Positions 42,437-54,241 of a stretch of DNA of 64,000 nt are shown here, in pieces (within the stretch, counting starts at the first letter, position 1; each line of letters begins with the position of its first letter). Location of the stretch: assembly GCA_023014485.1 (NCBI GenBank), contig JAJOZX010005536.1, forward strand, positions 89,501 to 153,500, in the 5' to 3' direction. A program made the translations under genes and the position numbers. The notes under the pieces were generated by a model. The model worked only from the letters and a program-made list of their open reading frames with translations. It did not search any database and was not told the origin of the DNA. Source of the stretch: Bathynomus jamesi. Its lineage: Eukaryota > Arthropoda > Malacostraca > Isopoda > Cirolanidae.

Positions 42437-44960
42437 CTTGTTGCTGTTCCGTGCGTTGGTCTCTCTTCACACAAGGGTCAAGCTAGTGGCCCCGCCTCTA
42501 AGTCTGGCTTGGTGGAGGAGCGAGTTGCTTTCTTGAGCTCTCCACCGTACATAGCCAGGTACACCCGGCTCATCTGGTACCGTCCTGAGCCTGGCATCGT
42601 CTTCTCTTGAAGACTTCAACTTTGACCCCTGTAACGTTTCTGAGGTCCTTTGGAAGCTGGTTAAAAAGTCTTGGCTCCCTGACAACCAAGCTATTTTCCT
42701 TCAGTATTGAGGAGACCCTTGTCGGGGCTTTAATTTGGGAACACTACACATTCTGCCTTTCCTATTTTCCAGTGTTGTTGAATGGTAATTGGGTTTAGTT
42801 TTAGGTTTGGTACCAGTTTTTCGATCATTTTCCATATGTAGATTATGATGTACCTCTTCTTCTTCTTCTTTCCAGGGAGTACAGATTTAGTTTACGTAGT
42901 CTTTCCCATTAGTTGAGTTCTTTGCAGCCATCAATCTTGGCTGTGAAATGTCTCTGCGTTTCTTCTAGTTTATTAATTTCTTCCTTTTTATATGGGGAAG
43001 TCAAAACTGAGCAGTATTCAAGTTTTGGTATGATCAGTGTTCTCAGCAAGAGAACCATTACTGTCTTGTCCCTCCTTTTGAACGTTCGTAGTACCTGTCC
43101 CGCGACTCTTTTTGCTTTGTTTATTGTTATCTGATTTTGTCTCGAATTTCGCATCATCCGTCATTATTACCCCCAAGTCGACCGCTTTCGTGCTTCTCTG
43201 AATTTCTTGTCTATCTAGATTCTAGAGCATAATATGCAGTCTTTTTAAGTTCCTCATCTCTACCATATCTCAAGAGCTGAAATTTCTCGGTGCTAAATGT
43301 CATATTGTTGTCTTCTGACCATTTGTATATTTTGTTCGTGTCCCTCTGCAAGGCCTCTACTTCGTTTGCATCGCTGATTTTTCTGCTGATCTTCGTATCG
43401 TCCGCAAATGATGTTGCTATACTGTTGCTGTTTACTCCACTGTCTCTCTCTGTTAGCATGATAATGAACAGGAGTTGGGCCAGGACTGTACTTGTGGCAC
43501 TGAGCTGCGTACTTCCGATTCTGATGATGATACACCTTGAATTTTGACCACCTGTAGTCGTTTTCTGAGGAAGTTGTAGATCCATTTTCCCACTTTGCCT
43601 GTTATTCCCATATGTTTTATTTTATATGCTATTATACCATGATCGCATTTGTCGAAAGCTTTAGCAAAATCCGTGTATATGACATCATAGTTTTCATTGC
43701 CTTCAAGTGCATCTAGAACATTGTTAATAATGCTCTATAAGTTGTGATAGGCATGATCTTCCTGATCGGAATCCATGCTGATTTTCGTTGAATCTTTCCA
43801 GTGTCTCCAAGAAATCATAAATTTTCTCTCTAACTATTCTTTCAAATACTTTGGTGAGGTGGGGACGTCAATGAAACTGGTCTATAGTTCTATGCTTGAG
43901 ATCTGTCCCCTTCCTTTATATATAGGGACAATGTTCGCTCTTTTCAAGATGCTCGGTATTTCCCGTCTAGAGATCTTCTCCATATCCAGTATAAAGGTGT
44001 AGCTATTTCATTTTTACAGTTTTTAATCAATAATGCGTTCCAATTGTCCGGACCTGCAGCTGAATGTGGTTTCATTTGTCCTATAGCTCTCGCTACATCT
44101 TTTGGGGTAAAATAAAAGTCTGTTATACGCTCTCCTTGCAATTTCTCTTCAAAGAATGCATCTATGTCAGATATCGCTTTGTCACTTTTGGGGGTACTGA
44201 AAACTGATTCATACTGGGCTCTTAATGTTTCAGATATTTGTTTTGGATCGTCAGTTAGTTCATTATTTCTCTTCCTTAAGGGCCCAATAGCTGCGCGCGT
44301 TTTTGTTTTCCTTTTCGCATTGCTATTAGTAGTATTTTGGATTTTCCTTTATTGCTTCTACCGCCTTTTCCTCTTCCCTCTCTGTATGGTGCTTAATCAG
44401 GGGTTGTATTTCCCTATCGATACACTCCAGTTTTTCTTGTATTAATTTCCTGGCATTATCTCCGCAGTTGGCTAACTTCGCCGAGCCACTCTCTCTCTCT
44501 TTTTGCGGAATATTCTTCTCTTTTGCCTCTAGCCAGCTCCTCTTTCCTTTTGGCTGTGATTTCGGAGCATATTTTTCTAAAATTCTCAGCGTTTTTTCTT
44601 CCAAGGTTGTCAGCATTTCTTCAGTTTTATTCTCTAAAGCTGTTCTCCAGTCTAATTGGGCCATGTGCGATCTGATTGCTTCCCAATTTATAGTCTTGGA
44701 GTTTAAGTTAAAGGCCCCAAATTTGCTTCTTTCCTCAATATGTGTATTGTCTTTTAATGTTGTCGTCATATTTGTTGATATCTCGATTAAGTTGTGATCT
44801 GAGGTTGGGGTTATTTTTATATCAGCAATCAAGTTCATGATATTCGTGAATACCAGATCTAGGCAGTTATTTTTTTCTGTATTTTCTGTTATCTCCTGTG
44901 TCAGCATAAACTCATTTGTGAGAGCCATCAACATTTTTGCTTGCTCCTGGTCTTCGGTCT
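42437..44960 (-). mobile_element. CR1/jockey-like LINE, endonuclease C-terminus to 3' tail, broken
   Basis: Minus-strand order: endonuclease C-terminus with LVFTNIMNLIADIKI and SDHNLIEI (about 44850-44770), a linker with WLEAKEKN, RT start SAAGPDNWNALLIKNCKNEI (44080-44000), RT core with SFADDTKISRKI as motif C (43400), STEKFQLLRYG (about 43290), a thumb part, and a C-terminal VPDEPGVPGYVRWRAQESNS (about 42580-42520). Many frameshifts. This is the longest of three copies of one family (others at 47472 and 59693). It lies inside the intron between Gr exon 1c and exon 2. Confidence 0.75.
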
Positions 44961-45000
44961 ATCTCTCTCTCTCTCTTTTTTGTTTAACAAAAAAATAATT

Positions 45001-46280
45001 ACAGTGAATACCAGTTAGTTTTGCATTGAAATGTGCAAATATTACAATTATTGAATGTTGAGAATAAAAACCATTTATAGAGGATAAATGTATAGTTATT
45101 CAATGGTATTAAGATTCAATAATAATTAGGATGATAAAATGTGGTACGTAATAAACAATAATAAGCCTACATACCGTAACATACGGTATTACGTTAACAT
45201 TACATTAAAATAAGAGTCCGATACTTCAAGAGCCTATTCAGTTAGGCCGAGAGTTTGTATGAATGGTGTAGGCTGTAACAACACAGTAGCCTAATATGAC
45301 ACGAACATTGTAGGCCAAGTGAATTAGGCCCATGCAGAGCACCTTAAACACTGAGCTAATGTATGCTAGGCTGTTGAGCGCAAGGGCCTATAAGTAACAC
45401 TTTCATTGATTGTAATATTTGCACATTTCAATACAAACTATCTAACTGTTATTCGCTAAGTAATTATTCTTTTATTTTTGCTAATTACACAAAAAACCAC
45501 GAAGCCTATTAATCTCCTTAGTTTTTACATGAATTTCTCGACTCAACAATACATTTAACTTAGTTATTGTCAATTGGCCACTATAAAATGGTGACTTCCA
45601 AAGTGACTTCGAAAATGCAAAATATGTTTTAGTGACAATTTCAAACAATTTGTTTCCGTAGCACCTGACTCCGAAGACTAACTTTAATGCTCGACTTGAA
45701 ATTAACCTTTATGGAGGCCATCGCGAGAACATCTAACCATGTTTTAACGGCTTTTTGTGCCTCGAGACTTTTACCGTTGAAGAAGTTTTGAAGAGTCCAT
45801 CTTCAGTCACCTTTCTCAGAACATTTTTTACCTTACTCTTGGTATTACAAACTCATTGAAAGTGTTGCTTATAGGCCCTTGCGCCCTACAGCCTAGCATA
45901 CTTTAGCTCAGTGTTTAATGTCCTCTGTATGGGCCTAACTCACTTGGCCTACAGTGTTTTACAGTGTTGTATTAAGTTCCTGTGTTGTACAGCCTACACC
46001 ATTCATAAACTCTCACTTTAGATAGCCGAATAAGCTCTCTAAAGTGTCTCCAACACTGTGTATAGGACTACTTTTATGTAACTAACATAATACCGCATGT
46101 TGGCTTACGATTGGTTTATTACTTTATTACGTACAATCATCCTAATTACTGAATGTTAATATCATGAATAACTTACTCTCATCATCCATATAATTACTCT
46201 AATTCTTAACATTCAATAACTGTAATAGTTGCACTTTTCAACACAAACACTCTAATTGTTATTCAAATGTTTTAGTCACT
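45001..46280. repeat. pair of inverted repeats (two ~450-bp MITE-like copies) in the Gr intron
   Basis: The segment at about 45010-45450 reappears in inverted order at about 45845-46275. Landmarks include AATTAGGATGAT versus ATCATCCTAATT and CTAGGCTGTTGAGCGCAAGG versus CCTTGCGCCCTACAGCCTAG. The outer end of each copy also resembles the inverse of its own other end, as in MITEs. Boundaries are approximate. No coding sequence. Confidence 0.6.
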
Positions 46281-46540
46281 GACTATACAAATTATAAAAT
46301 ATTTTGTTAATTAAATCGCTCTTATTTTTTACATTCATTTGGTGACCCATCAGTAATCTATATATTTAACCTAACTTCATTATTATTGAGCCTACAGTCA
46401 ACAGGCGAAATGTGTGTGTGTGTGTGTGTGTGTATAAAGTGGCCACAGTGGAAAATGACTGACCAAATGACAAAGAAAGTATGAATTTATTAAATTTCTT
46501 CAAACAAACCCCAAAATTATAAGCTGAACCTTTTTTCCAG

Positions 46541-46609
46541 GTAAAGAGGATCTGCATGACTCTGAGAGAACTGAGATGTCAGAGTAATGACGAGATAGCG
46601 AAAACAAAA
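46541..46609 (+). CDS. gustatory receptor shared exon 2 (TM6-TM7 loop)
   Basis: A 69-nt, phase 0-0 exon lies between a polypyrimidine acceptor (TTTTTTCCAG) and a strong donor (GTAAGT). It encodes VKRICMTLRELRCQSNDEI followed by AKTK. In arthropod Gr proteins this position holds a short exon after the NE(A/V) at the end of TM6, and it joins in frame to all three long exons. It is too short to appear as an isolated open frame. A TE-filled intron of about 5 kb separates it from exon 1c. Confidence rests on splice sites, phase and the position-specific motif; there is no transcript evidence. Confidence 0.7.
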
Positions 46610-46728
46610 GTAAGTTACTCTGAAAAAGAATCAGATACGTCTATATTAAAATTATAGTTAACGAGTCCAAGATTTTGAAGTGATCTATTCTTTAAGATTG
46701 TATCCTTCATTCGTTTCTGTTATTTTAG

Positions 46729-46815
46729 ATCAGTGATTTGATTACGCTGTTACAAGAGATGCCAGAGTTCTCCATCTGCTCTTTGTTTAACCTCTCCAGA
46801 AAGACCGTTGTCAGT
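46729..46815 (+). CDS. gustatory receptor shared exon 3 (start of TM7)
   Basis: The acceptor TATTTTAG and donor GTGAGT bracket 87 nt in phase 0. Translation is ISDLITLLQEMPEFSICSLF then NLSRKTVVS, corresponding to the conserved Gr stretch F.aC.lF.l.r.l. that enters TM7. Read through without splicing it stops after six more codons (VSIAYS), so a final exon with the TY...QF terminus is expected further 3'. I did not find it in the window. The intron between exons 2 and 3 is only 119 bases, normal for insect Gr C-terminal introns. Confidence 0.65.
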
Positions 46816-47015
46816 GTGAGTATTGCGTACAGCTAAATATAGGTGCGAGCTGGATCTTCAACAATGTACGTTTTGAAGTTTAAAACGTTCATTAGATTTG
46901 CAGCATTCAAAATTAGCCGTTTTTTATCGGGGATTTGGGACAATAGTTTCAGTCAGAATACTTGGTTGTTATTCGATGCAATGAAAAATAAAATAAGTAT
47001 CTCGCACGCGCGCGC

Positions 47016-47055
<40 letters not shown>

Positions 47056-47400
47056 AGAATTCATGGTCACAATAAAGAGAGGTTACGGCCAGACGTTTAG
47101 CGCTTCGTTCAGCAAAAGAAATCCGTCCATTAAATGTCAGAATGAAGAACATTTTTGCTCACTTTTGGAGAAAAATTAATTTTTTTAGGACGTATTTTTG
47201 ATGGAATATTTTATCTTTTTTATTTTTATATAAAAACTGGAGGAAATTTTTTTTGCATAAATTAAATATTCTCATGTTCAATTTCAATCTCGTTTTGATT
47301 CTTTCATAAGAAGATATTCATACAAAAGATTCATTTTCAAAGTAGAGATGGAATAATTTAATTAACATTTAATATTAAAAGATTTTACACACACACACAC

Positions 47401-47401
<1 letters not shown>
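46816..47401. other. possible intron; (CA)n and no recognised exon
   Basis: This contains a (CA)n array at about 47020-47053 and AT-rich DNA. No sequence encoding the rest of TM7 was recognised. Confidence 0.4.

Positions 47402-47471
<70 letters not shown>
47402..47471. repeat. (TA)n microsatellite
   Basis: Long TA array ending exactly where the LINE fragment begins. Confidence 0.95.
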
Positions 47472-47473
<2 letters not shown>

Positions 47474-48765
47474 TCATGCCTGTCACAGCTACTAGACCAC
47501 CAGGAGAAAATATTAGGAACATTGTGTCGAGGACAAAACATTGATGTAATATACGTATACTGACTTTGCTAAAGCCTTCGATAAATGTGACCATGGAATC
47601 ATAGCACACAAACTTAAGGATACAGGAATTACTGGAAAGCTAGGAAGGTGGATATTTAATTTCTTGACGCAAAGAACGCAAAGAGTGGTGGTAAACGGAG
47701 TTAAATCGGAAGTCTCGGAAGTCGTGAGCTCTGTCCCACAAGGGACAGTATTAGCTCCCTTGCTGTTCATAATAATGATTGTAGATATTAAGGACAGTAT
47801 TGTATCATGCTTCGCAGATGACACAAAGATATGTAAGGAAATAATGAACGAAGGTGACATAAGAAAACTACAAAACGACATTGAAACATTATTCCAGTGG
47901 GCAGAAGACAACAATATTAAAGTTCAACGAAGAAAAATTCCAACTTCTAAGATATGGTAATAAGTTAATAACAAAGAGCTACAGAAAAAAGGGTACAAAA
48001 CTCCGCAAGCCAAACAGATAACACCAAATCCACAAGTCAGGGATCTTGGAGTAATAATGTCGTCGGATGCAGAATTCAGAGAGCACTATAAAATCAAAAT
48101 CACAACGGCTAGAAAAATAATGGGAATCATCTGGAGGAGCTTCCGCAGCAGAAAAGCAAACATCATGCTCAAATTATGGAAGAGTCTAGTCCTACCAATA
48201 ATTGAGTATTGCTCAGTACTCACAAGCCCACACAGAAAAAGAGACATTGCGAGCATTGAAGCTATACAAAGGACTTTTACGTCTAAGAGAGAGGAAACGG
48301 AAGGTGAAGACTACTGGTCTCGACTACAATCCCTGGAACTCTACTCTCTTGAAAGAAGGCGCGAGCGGTACACAATAATATACATATGGAAAATATTTGA
48401 GGGCTCTGTCCCTAACCTCAGAAATGAAATAGAAACAAGCTGGAATGAGAGAAGAGGCAGATTTTGTACGGTCCCAGCTGCGGTGGGACAAGGAGCCATG
48501 AAAACGAGGATGGAAAATACCCTCAGAATACGGGGCCCAAAGCTTTTCAATGTCCTTCCAAAAGATGTGAGGAATTTCCAGCACACCGACCTGAATAACT
48601 TCAAGAACCAGCTGGACAGATTCTTGTGCAAAGTCCCTGACCAGCCATACGTGGCTGGCTACGAGGGCAGGAGGAGATCAGAGAGCAATTCCCTCCTTCA
48701 CCAAGTCCCGCAAATGAGGCAGGATGCCGCAGAGGGGTCGACCGCAGGTCGATCCTGAACCGTCG
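47472..48765 (+). mobile_element. CR1/jockey-like LINE, 5'-truncated
   Basis: It starts just before RT motif A (DFAKAFDKCDHGIIAHKLK). Then follow SSVPQGTVLAPLLFIIM, the catalytic CFADDTKICKEI, a thumb region and, in a second frame (48057-48758, 233 residues), the C-terminal part with IIEYCSVLTSPHRKRD and RGPKLFNVLPKDVRNF. It ends near CPDQPYVAGYEGRR and SNSLLHQ. At least one frameshift lies near 47935. It begins at the (TA)n array, and another (AT)n follows at 48787. Same family as 42437-44960 and 59693-60860. Confidence 0.8.
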
Positions 48766-48964
48766 TTCAAACTCAACAAAAGATCATATATATATATATA
48801 TATACATACACGAGTATAATAAAATTTTGGTGCTATGGTTTATTTTATCGTATAAAACGGACAAAAGGTATATGATATGCGGTAGGTATAATAATCTTGA
48901 TTATACAGTATGAATTATAGTAACTTTATGCAAGTCACAAACCTTGAGGAATTTAACTATCCTC

Positions 48965-49188
48965 CAGTGGCGGCTCGTGACTAAAAATTCTAGGGGCTGT
49001 CTCTAAGAATGGGTTGAAATAATTACTGAAATAAAAGGATGAGCATTGAGCAATGAATAAAAGTTTCAAAAGTTATTGAAAAAGTTATTCAGTGAGCTCA
49101 TCCTTATATTGTTCTTGATTATTTCAATTGTAAATAAAAACTTTAGGGGTGCTGCAGTTCCGCAGTGTCTACCGACGAGCCGCCACTG
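48965..49188. mobile_element. hAT MITE with exact 8-bp TSD
   Basis: The ends CAGTGGCGGCTCGT and ACGAGCCGCCACTG are exact inverses. CTATCCTC is duplicated on both sides (48957-48964 and 49189-49196). No coding sequence. Confidence 0.9.
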
Positions 49189-49256
49189 CTATCCTCAAAG
49201 TGAATAATACTCCAAAAATAATTAAATTAATTAATTTTAATTAATACGCCTTGGTA

Positions 49257-49414
49257 GTGTAGTGGTTAGCATCACTGACCACGAATCGATCGACCCCGGG
49301 ATCGAAACCCGGTGACGGCAGGCAGTGCGCAGGAAAACCCAGCTGTTCATCCTTCCACACAAAAATTGGTTGGTAGATAAATAGGTACCCTGGGTAGCCT
49401 AGTGGTTAAGACGC

Positions 49415-49445
<31 letters not shown>

Positions 49446-49725
49446 ATCAGGTGGTCGTGAGATCGAGTCCTGGTGAGGACTTTGTAATTTCTGACCGCCC
49501 GTTGTGGGGCGTGGTTCGGATCCCACATTAAACTGTAGGTTTAAGGTAGAGTGACAAGTTTGACCTTCGTCAGCGAAGTTAAGCGACACTGGATCTGATT
49601 AGTAGTTGGATGGGAGATCGTCCTCCACGTCCAGATTATGTAGCAACCCATGGTTCGGATCCTACGTAAAGCTGTAGGTCCCCTCCGTCATACTACCGTA
49701 GATGTTGCCAAGGAGGTTAAACAAT
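49257..49725 (+). repeat. composite SINE: tRNA + tRNA + 5S rRNA modules
   Basis: Module 1 has A box GGTAGTGTAGTGGTTAGC and B box GGGATCGAAACCC. Module 2 has GTAGCCTAGTGGTTAAGACG and the B-box-like AGATCGAGTCC, with a (CTG)8 expansion at about 49419-49444. A linker ends TTTGACCTTCGTCAG, then a 5S-derived core GCGAAGTTAAGCGACACTGG and AGTAGTTGGATGGGAGATCG (49573-49620), and the tail ending AAGGAGGTTAAA. The modules match the separate units at 23760-24012 and 20079-20272. Confidence 0.8.
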
Positions 49726-50902
49726 AAACAACCCCCATTATTACATTTTTATTCTTTTAAGATTTTCTATACGTTTTCGGCAGCCGTACCAAATGCCCCT
49801 CCAAATCAATCACTATCTCTACATCAATCATTGAATCATTTAGTCTATCTATCTATCTCTCTCTCTATCTATCTGCATTATATATAGATGTGCGTGACTT
49901 GAATAAAATAGCACGTAAAAGAAAGTTAAACAAAAGACATTCTGATCGATGTAACAAATGTTTCAAAGATTGTTGCGTTAAAAGATTTATTGGTATGGTA
50001 TAGTGTTCATTTATAATGAGATTTATATTGTTTCTGGGCAAAGTAAGAAGAAATATTTGTATTGTTCAACACTTAATTCATAAGACGAAGAAGACGTATA
50101 TTTGAGCTACTCTGAAAATTTTATCGCTTTTGCGCAAAAATTGTGTACGAGTATATACGAGTAAATTTTATTTGTCAAATGACGCACGCAAAAGTGTTTT
50201 GAAAAGAACTACTGCATTCCTTATTTTAACCTATTGGACGCATTCAGGAAATTGGGGATTTAGTACCTAATACTATACCATCATTAGATCGCTTTTGGTT
50301 AACAGTCATCCTAATGTTGGTAAGGAGTTACTATGACCATAAATTAAATCATTATGAACCGATAATTATTTAAGGGTAGGCCCTATTTATAAAGTTCCAT
50401 GTAAAGTGTGATCTTTGGAAAGGGGGAGAAACTGATGGTTTAAATAGATGTTTACATCAATTAATATGGGTATACAGCGTTTGGATGGCACCGGAAAAAG
50501 CTATTTTTTCGATCATTTATTTATGACAGTGGATTTCTAGATTAGTGAATTAATGTTCTAAAGCTTTCCAATTGCAAAACACGAGAGGGATCATTGAAAA
50601 GTTTGTAATTTCAATTAAGTCTAACTAGAAGGCCGTTAAGATGGGTTCGCTGTCCGAACACATATATTACAATGACAGTATTGTAATAAACCTTTCAGAA
50701 CACGCAATAAACGACCTGGTCCATAAAATTAAACTTAAGAAATGGGGGAAAAAAGTACGTAATAAATCTAAAATTGCAATAAAAGCATACATTCAATTTA
50801 GAAAAAAAAATTGAAAACTGACTACAAATTACAAACACTTCAGAAATATGCAACTTTGCAACTTCATGTACACTTTTACTCTTGAGGTTGTACGTATTGA
50901 AA
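49726..50902. other. no supported gene
   Basis: The first 130 bases look like a repeat tail shared with about 38195-38270. A CTAT/CT microsatellite lies at 49845-49873. The rest is AT-rich with nothing recognised. Confidence 0.4.
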
Positions 50903-50910
50903 AAATTTAG

Positions 50911-51115
50911 GGTTCTTTTGCATTATCCTCCCAACATTAATTTTTTTATAATGTTGGTTTGGTTTTGGTTATGGTACTTTATTCTCCTTCCATTATAAAA
51001 AAATTAGTGTTGGTATTAGGTTAGGTTAGGTTAGGTTACGGTAAAAACAGCCCGCCGCAGGCGTTAGCCGTTATATAAAAAAAAATTAGTGTTGGGAGGA
51101 TAATGCAAAAGTACC
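50911..51115. mobile_element. TIR MITE, GG..CC ends, 8-bp TSD, TTAGG core
   Basis: The left end GGTTCTTTTGCATTATCCTC and the inverse of the right end (GGTACTTTTGCATTATCCTC) pair over about 40 bases. AAATTTAG is duplicated on both sides (50903-50910 and 51116-51123). The interior has four TTAGG-type repeats at about 51017-51038. Confidence 0.85.
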
Positions 51116-51123
51116 AAATTTAG

Positions 51124-52005
51124 TCCACATATTCGCGAGTTAAAAGCATATCTTCAACTTTCGAAAAAATAAGCACACTGACTACAGATTACCAAAGCTT
51201 TCAAAATATGCGATAATTGGAGTGATACCTTTTCAACTTAAGGTATTTTACGTATTTAAGTCTACGATAACAACGATGACGCTGACAGTTATATGAAAGT
51301 TGACCTTCGACCTTCGGTTACGGAACGAAACATAGACGAATTCTTGAATGCAGTTGTTATTGAAGAATGCTTAATTGAAATAAAATCTTACGTTTGAGAG
51401 TAAGTTAGGTAAAACGAGGAATTAATTCATTTTACCTTGTTCTCCCTCGTGTATCGCCACATTTTCATATTAATTCCTAATCAATAAATGACAATTTCAG
51501 ATTTTTACTTGTGAAACTAAGGAAGTGGTTGTAAAGAGCTCCGTCCCATTTATTTTTAACTTACATTTTCTTTTTTAGGCATATAAACTTCTAAAAAAAA
51601 ACCATACCCAACACTTACTGGGTACATCTGCAACAGAATCATATCTGCATTCTTTATATTTTTGGCATCATGATGTCTGGCAAGCGAATACTTTCGAGAA
51701 CAAATATTTTATTAATTAAATCCTTATAAGTTTTAGGTCTTACGGTTCATCCACATAGTACGTACACGCAAAAACTCTTACATTTTTGCCACCCCCGGCC
51801 CAACGCTTTAATTCCCCCTTGTACGCAACTGTACGCCAAACCCTTAACCTCCCTCCTCCTGAGCACATACTTAACGGCCCACTCTCAGCAAATACCCATA
51901 TGTAAATATTAAAGCAGTCCGTCGGTATATTCCATTTTCTTAAACAGGGAGTGGGTGTTTGATAAAATAGTGCTTTAGTATTGTGTAATAAAAACATAAT
52001 AAATT
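51124..52005. other. no supported gene
   Basis: AT-rich; nothing recognised on either strand. Confidence 0.4.
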
Positions 52006-52013
52006 GACATTTT

Positions 52014-52216
52014 GGAGCTATTGAAGAATAGGGACCCCAGCCTTCTTTAGTTAGGCTTATAAGGCTAACTAACGAAAATATCACGACCTAACCTAACCAA
52101 TCGTTAGGTTAACTGTACGCCCTTGACGATTGGTTAGGTTAGGTCATGATAGTTTCGTTAGTTAGCCTTATAAAGCTAACTAAAGAAGACTGGGGTCCCT
52201 ATTCTTCAATAGCTCC
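52014..52216. mobile_element. fold-back MITE, GG..CC ends, 8-bp TSD (copy B)
   Basis: It begins GGAGCTATTGAAGAATAGGG and ends with the inverse. GACATTTT is duplicated on both sides (52006-52013 and 52217-52224). The core is as in copy A (CTAACTAACGAAAATATCAC, ACCTAACCAATCG). Confidence 0.85.
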
Positions 52217-52798
52217 GACATTTTATTCTGCCGAAATGATAGAAATAAAAGGAAATCAATCCAGCTGTTTCATCTACGGAGCCAATCATAACTTATTTAT
52301 TCATATAGATAAATTCACAAAATAAACACCAAATGCTTACGTACTCTCCTGGTCTTAACCTTCATCCCTCTTACAGAATTACAGGCTAACAAAAACTAAA
52401 ATCTACTACTGTAGGCTAGCCCAAGAAAATAGGGTCTTCTCTATTTCATTCACTGCTGATTTTTTAAAAAAGGGAGATTTTTTGTAGGTAATTTTACGCC
52501 CGAATTCAATTTTAGACTTTCTTTAATGCAAAAATTAACCAAAACTAAGATATATAAACTCTAAGCTAACTAAAATAGAAAGTAGATTATACCCACCTAT
52601 AGCCTACATGAACGCAATATTTTCCACAAAAATCATACGATATCTTATTCCGAAATTAGGTTACGTTAGGATAGTGCAACTCACCTCTCATATATAGTTG
52701 TTATAGTCTATTTATTTGTCACTCTATTACTACAGTACGTCGGTTTTAACTCCAAGTTCACGATCACAAAATTTTATGATAATGTTAGTATATTCTTT

Positions 52799-52989
52799 GG
52801 ATCAGGGCCCCAGCCTTCTTTAGTTAGCCTTATAAGGCTAACTAACGAAAATATCACGATCTAACCTAACCAATCGTTAGGTCAACTGTACGCCCTTGAC
52901 GATTGGTTAGGTTAGGTCGTGATATTTTCGTTAGTTACCCTTATGAAGCCAACTAAAGGCGGCTGGGGGCTCTGATCTTCAGGTGATCC
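52799..52989. mobile_element. fold-back MITE, GG..CC ends, 8-bp TSD (copy C)
   Basis: The left end GGATCAGGGCCCCAGCC has lost about 12 bases compared with the right end (inverse GGATCACCTGAAGATCAGAG). TATTCTTT is duplicated on both sides (52791-52798 and 52990-52997). The core is as in copies A and B. Confidence 0.85.
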
Positions 52990-53387
52990 TATTCTTTTCC
53001 CAGCAATAAACAAACAATAATCTTAGATAATGGAATATGGGTGTCTTCGAACCATGTTCCACTGCGCACCGAAACTGTTTTATTAAATTAAATTCTTCAT
53101 CCATCTTTACTGTAAGTGAACCGATATCTTACCTGCTTAACCTAAGTGAGCCGTAGCCTAGCAGCTTATGAAAAAGGTTTTGTATACTTTGGAAACAAGA
53201 CATCATACAATTTTTGTGGAAGATATTGCGTTCATTTAGGCTATAGGTGGATATAATTTACTTTCTATTTTAGTTTTGGTTTAATTTCCGCATTAATTAA
53301 TTAAAGAAAGGCTAAAATTGAATTATACACAAAATTACCTAAAATTTTTTGTTTAAAATTAAAGTGAATGAAACCGAGAAGATCTAA

Positions 53388-53436
<49 letters not shown>

Positions 53437-53480
53437 AATAAAACCACGAAGGAAAGGAAACACAAAATGGTGCTCAAGCG

Positions 53481-53503
53481 CTTTCGTCTAATGACATCCT
53501 CAG
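53481..53503 (-). ncRNA. hammerhead-like motif at PLE end (left arm)
   Basis: On the minus strand: CTGAGGA, a short GTC-ATTA-GAC stem-loop, then GAAA, as in hammerhead ribozyme cores (CUGANGA...GAAA). One extra U lies between CUGANGA and the stem, so the match is not canonical. PLEs are known to carry hammerhead motifs. Confidence 0.35.
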
Positions 53504-53581
53504 GAACACTGAAGTACATAAAAAGGTTAAGCCTATATATAGGTTACAGAAAGAAAAAAAGAAAAAATAAATAACATACAT

Positions 53582-53629
<48 letters not shown>

Positions 53630-54241
53630 CTATATATACAAATACATACATACATACATATATATACAATAAACAGAGAAGTAAAAATAATAAAAAATTA
53701 AAAATTAAAACCTTAAAGGATTACCAGTGAGGCGTACAGATTTGTAAGGAAAAATATCGATTTTTAGCACAAGATCAAATGGATTATAAAAATACAAAAT
53801 TATACTGGAACTCTGCCGGGTTTTAACACAATGCTGCCTATGGTCAGGTTTCGATATATATAAAAAAAAAAAATGCAAATTAAAAGTTAATCGATTTTTA
53901 GCACAAGATCACATGGATTATAAAAATACAAATTTATACTGGAACTCTGTCCGGGTTTTAACACACTGCTGCCTATGGTCAGGTTTTGATATATATAAAA
54001 AAATAAAATGCAAATTAAAAGTTAATAAAGTAGAAGACAAGTTTACCAAAGATTTAATGTTTTACCCTTCTTATTTAAATCTGTTTTAAAGGAATTCAAC
54101 ATAACAGGATCGAGTTGAAAAAGACCTTTGCTTATGTTGAAGTTATTTGAAAGTTGGATAATGGCAGACTCAAGAATATTCTATTAACAATGTTGCTTGA
54201 ATGGAATAAAACTGAAGCATTATTCCAATCAATACAGTGGG

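Noticed and set aside
51014..51040. Telomere or chromosome-end sequence (TTAGG run)
   Set aside because: Only about four units, enclosed by MITE TIRs and an exact 8-bp duplication.
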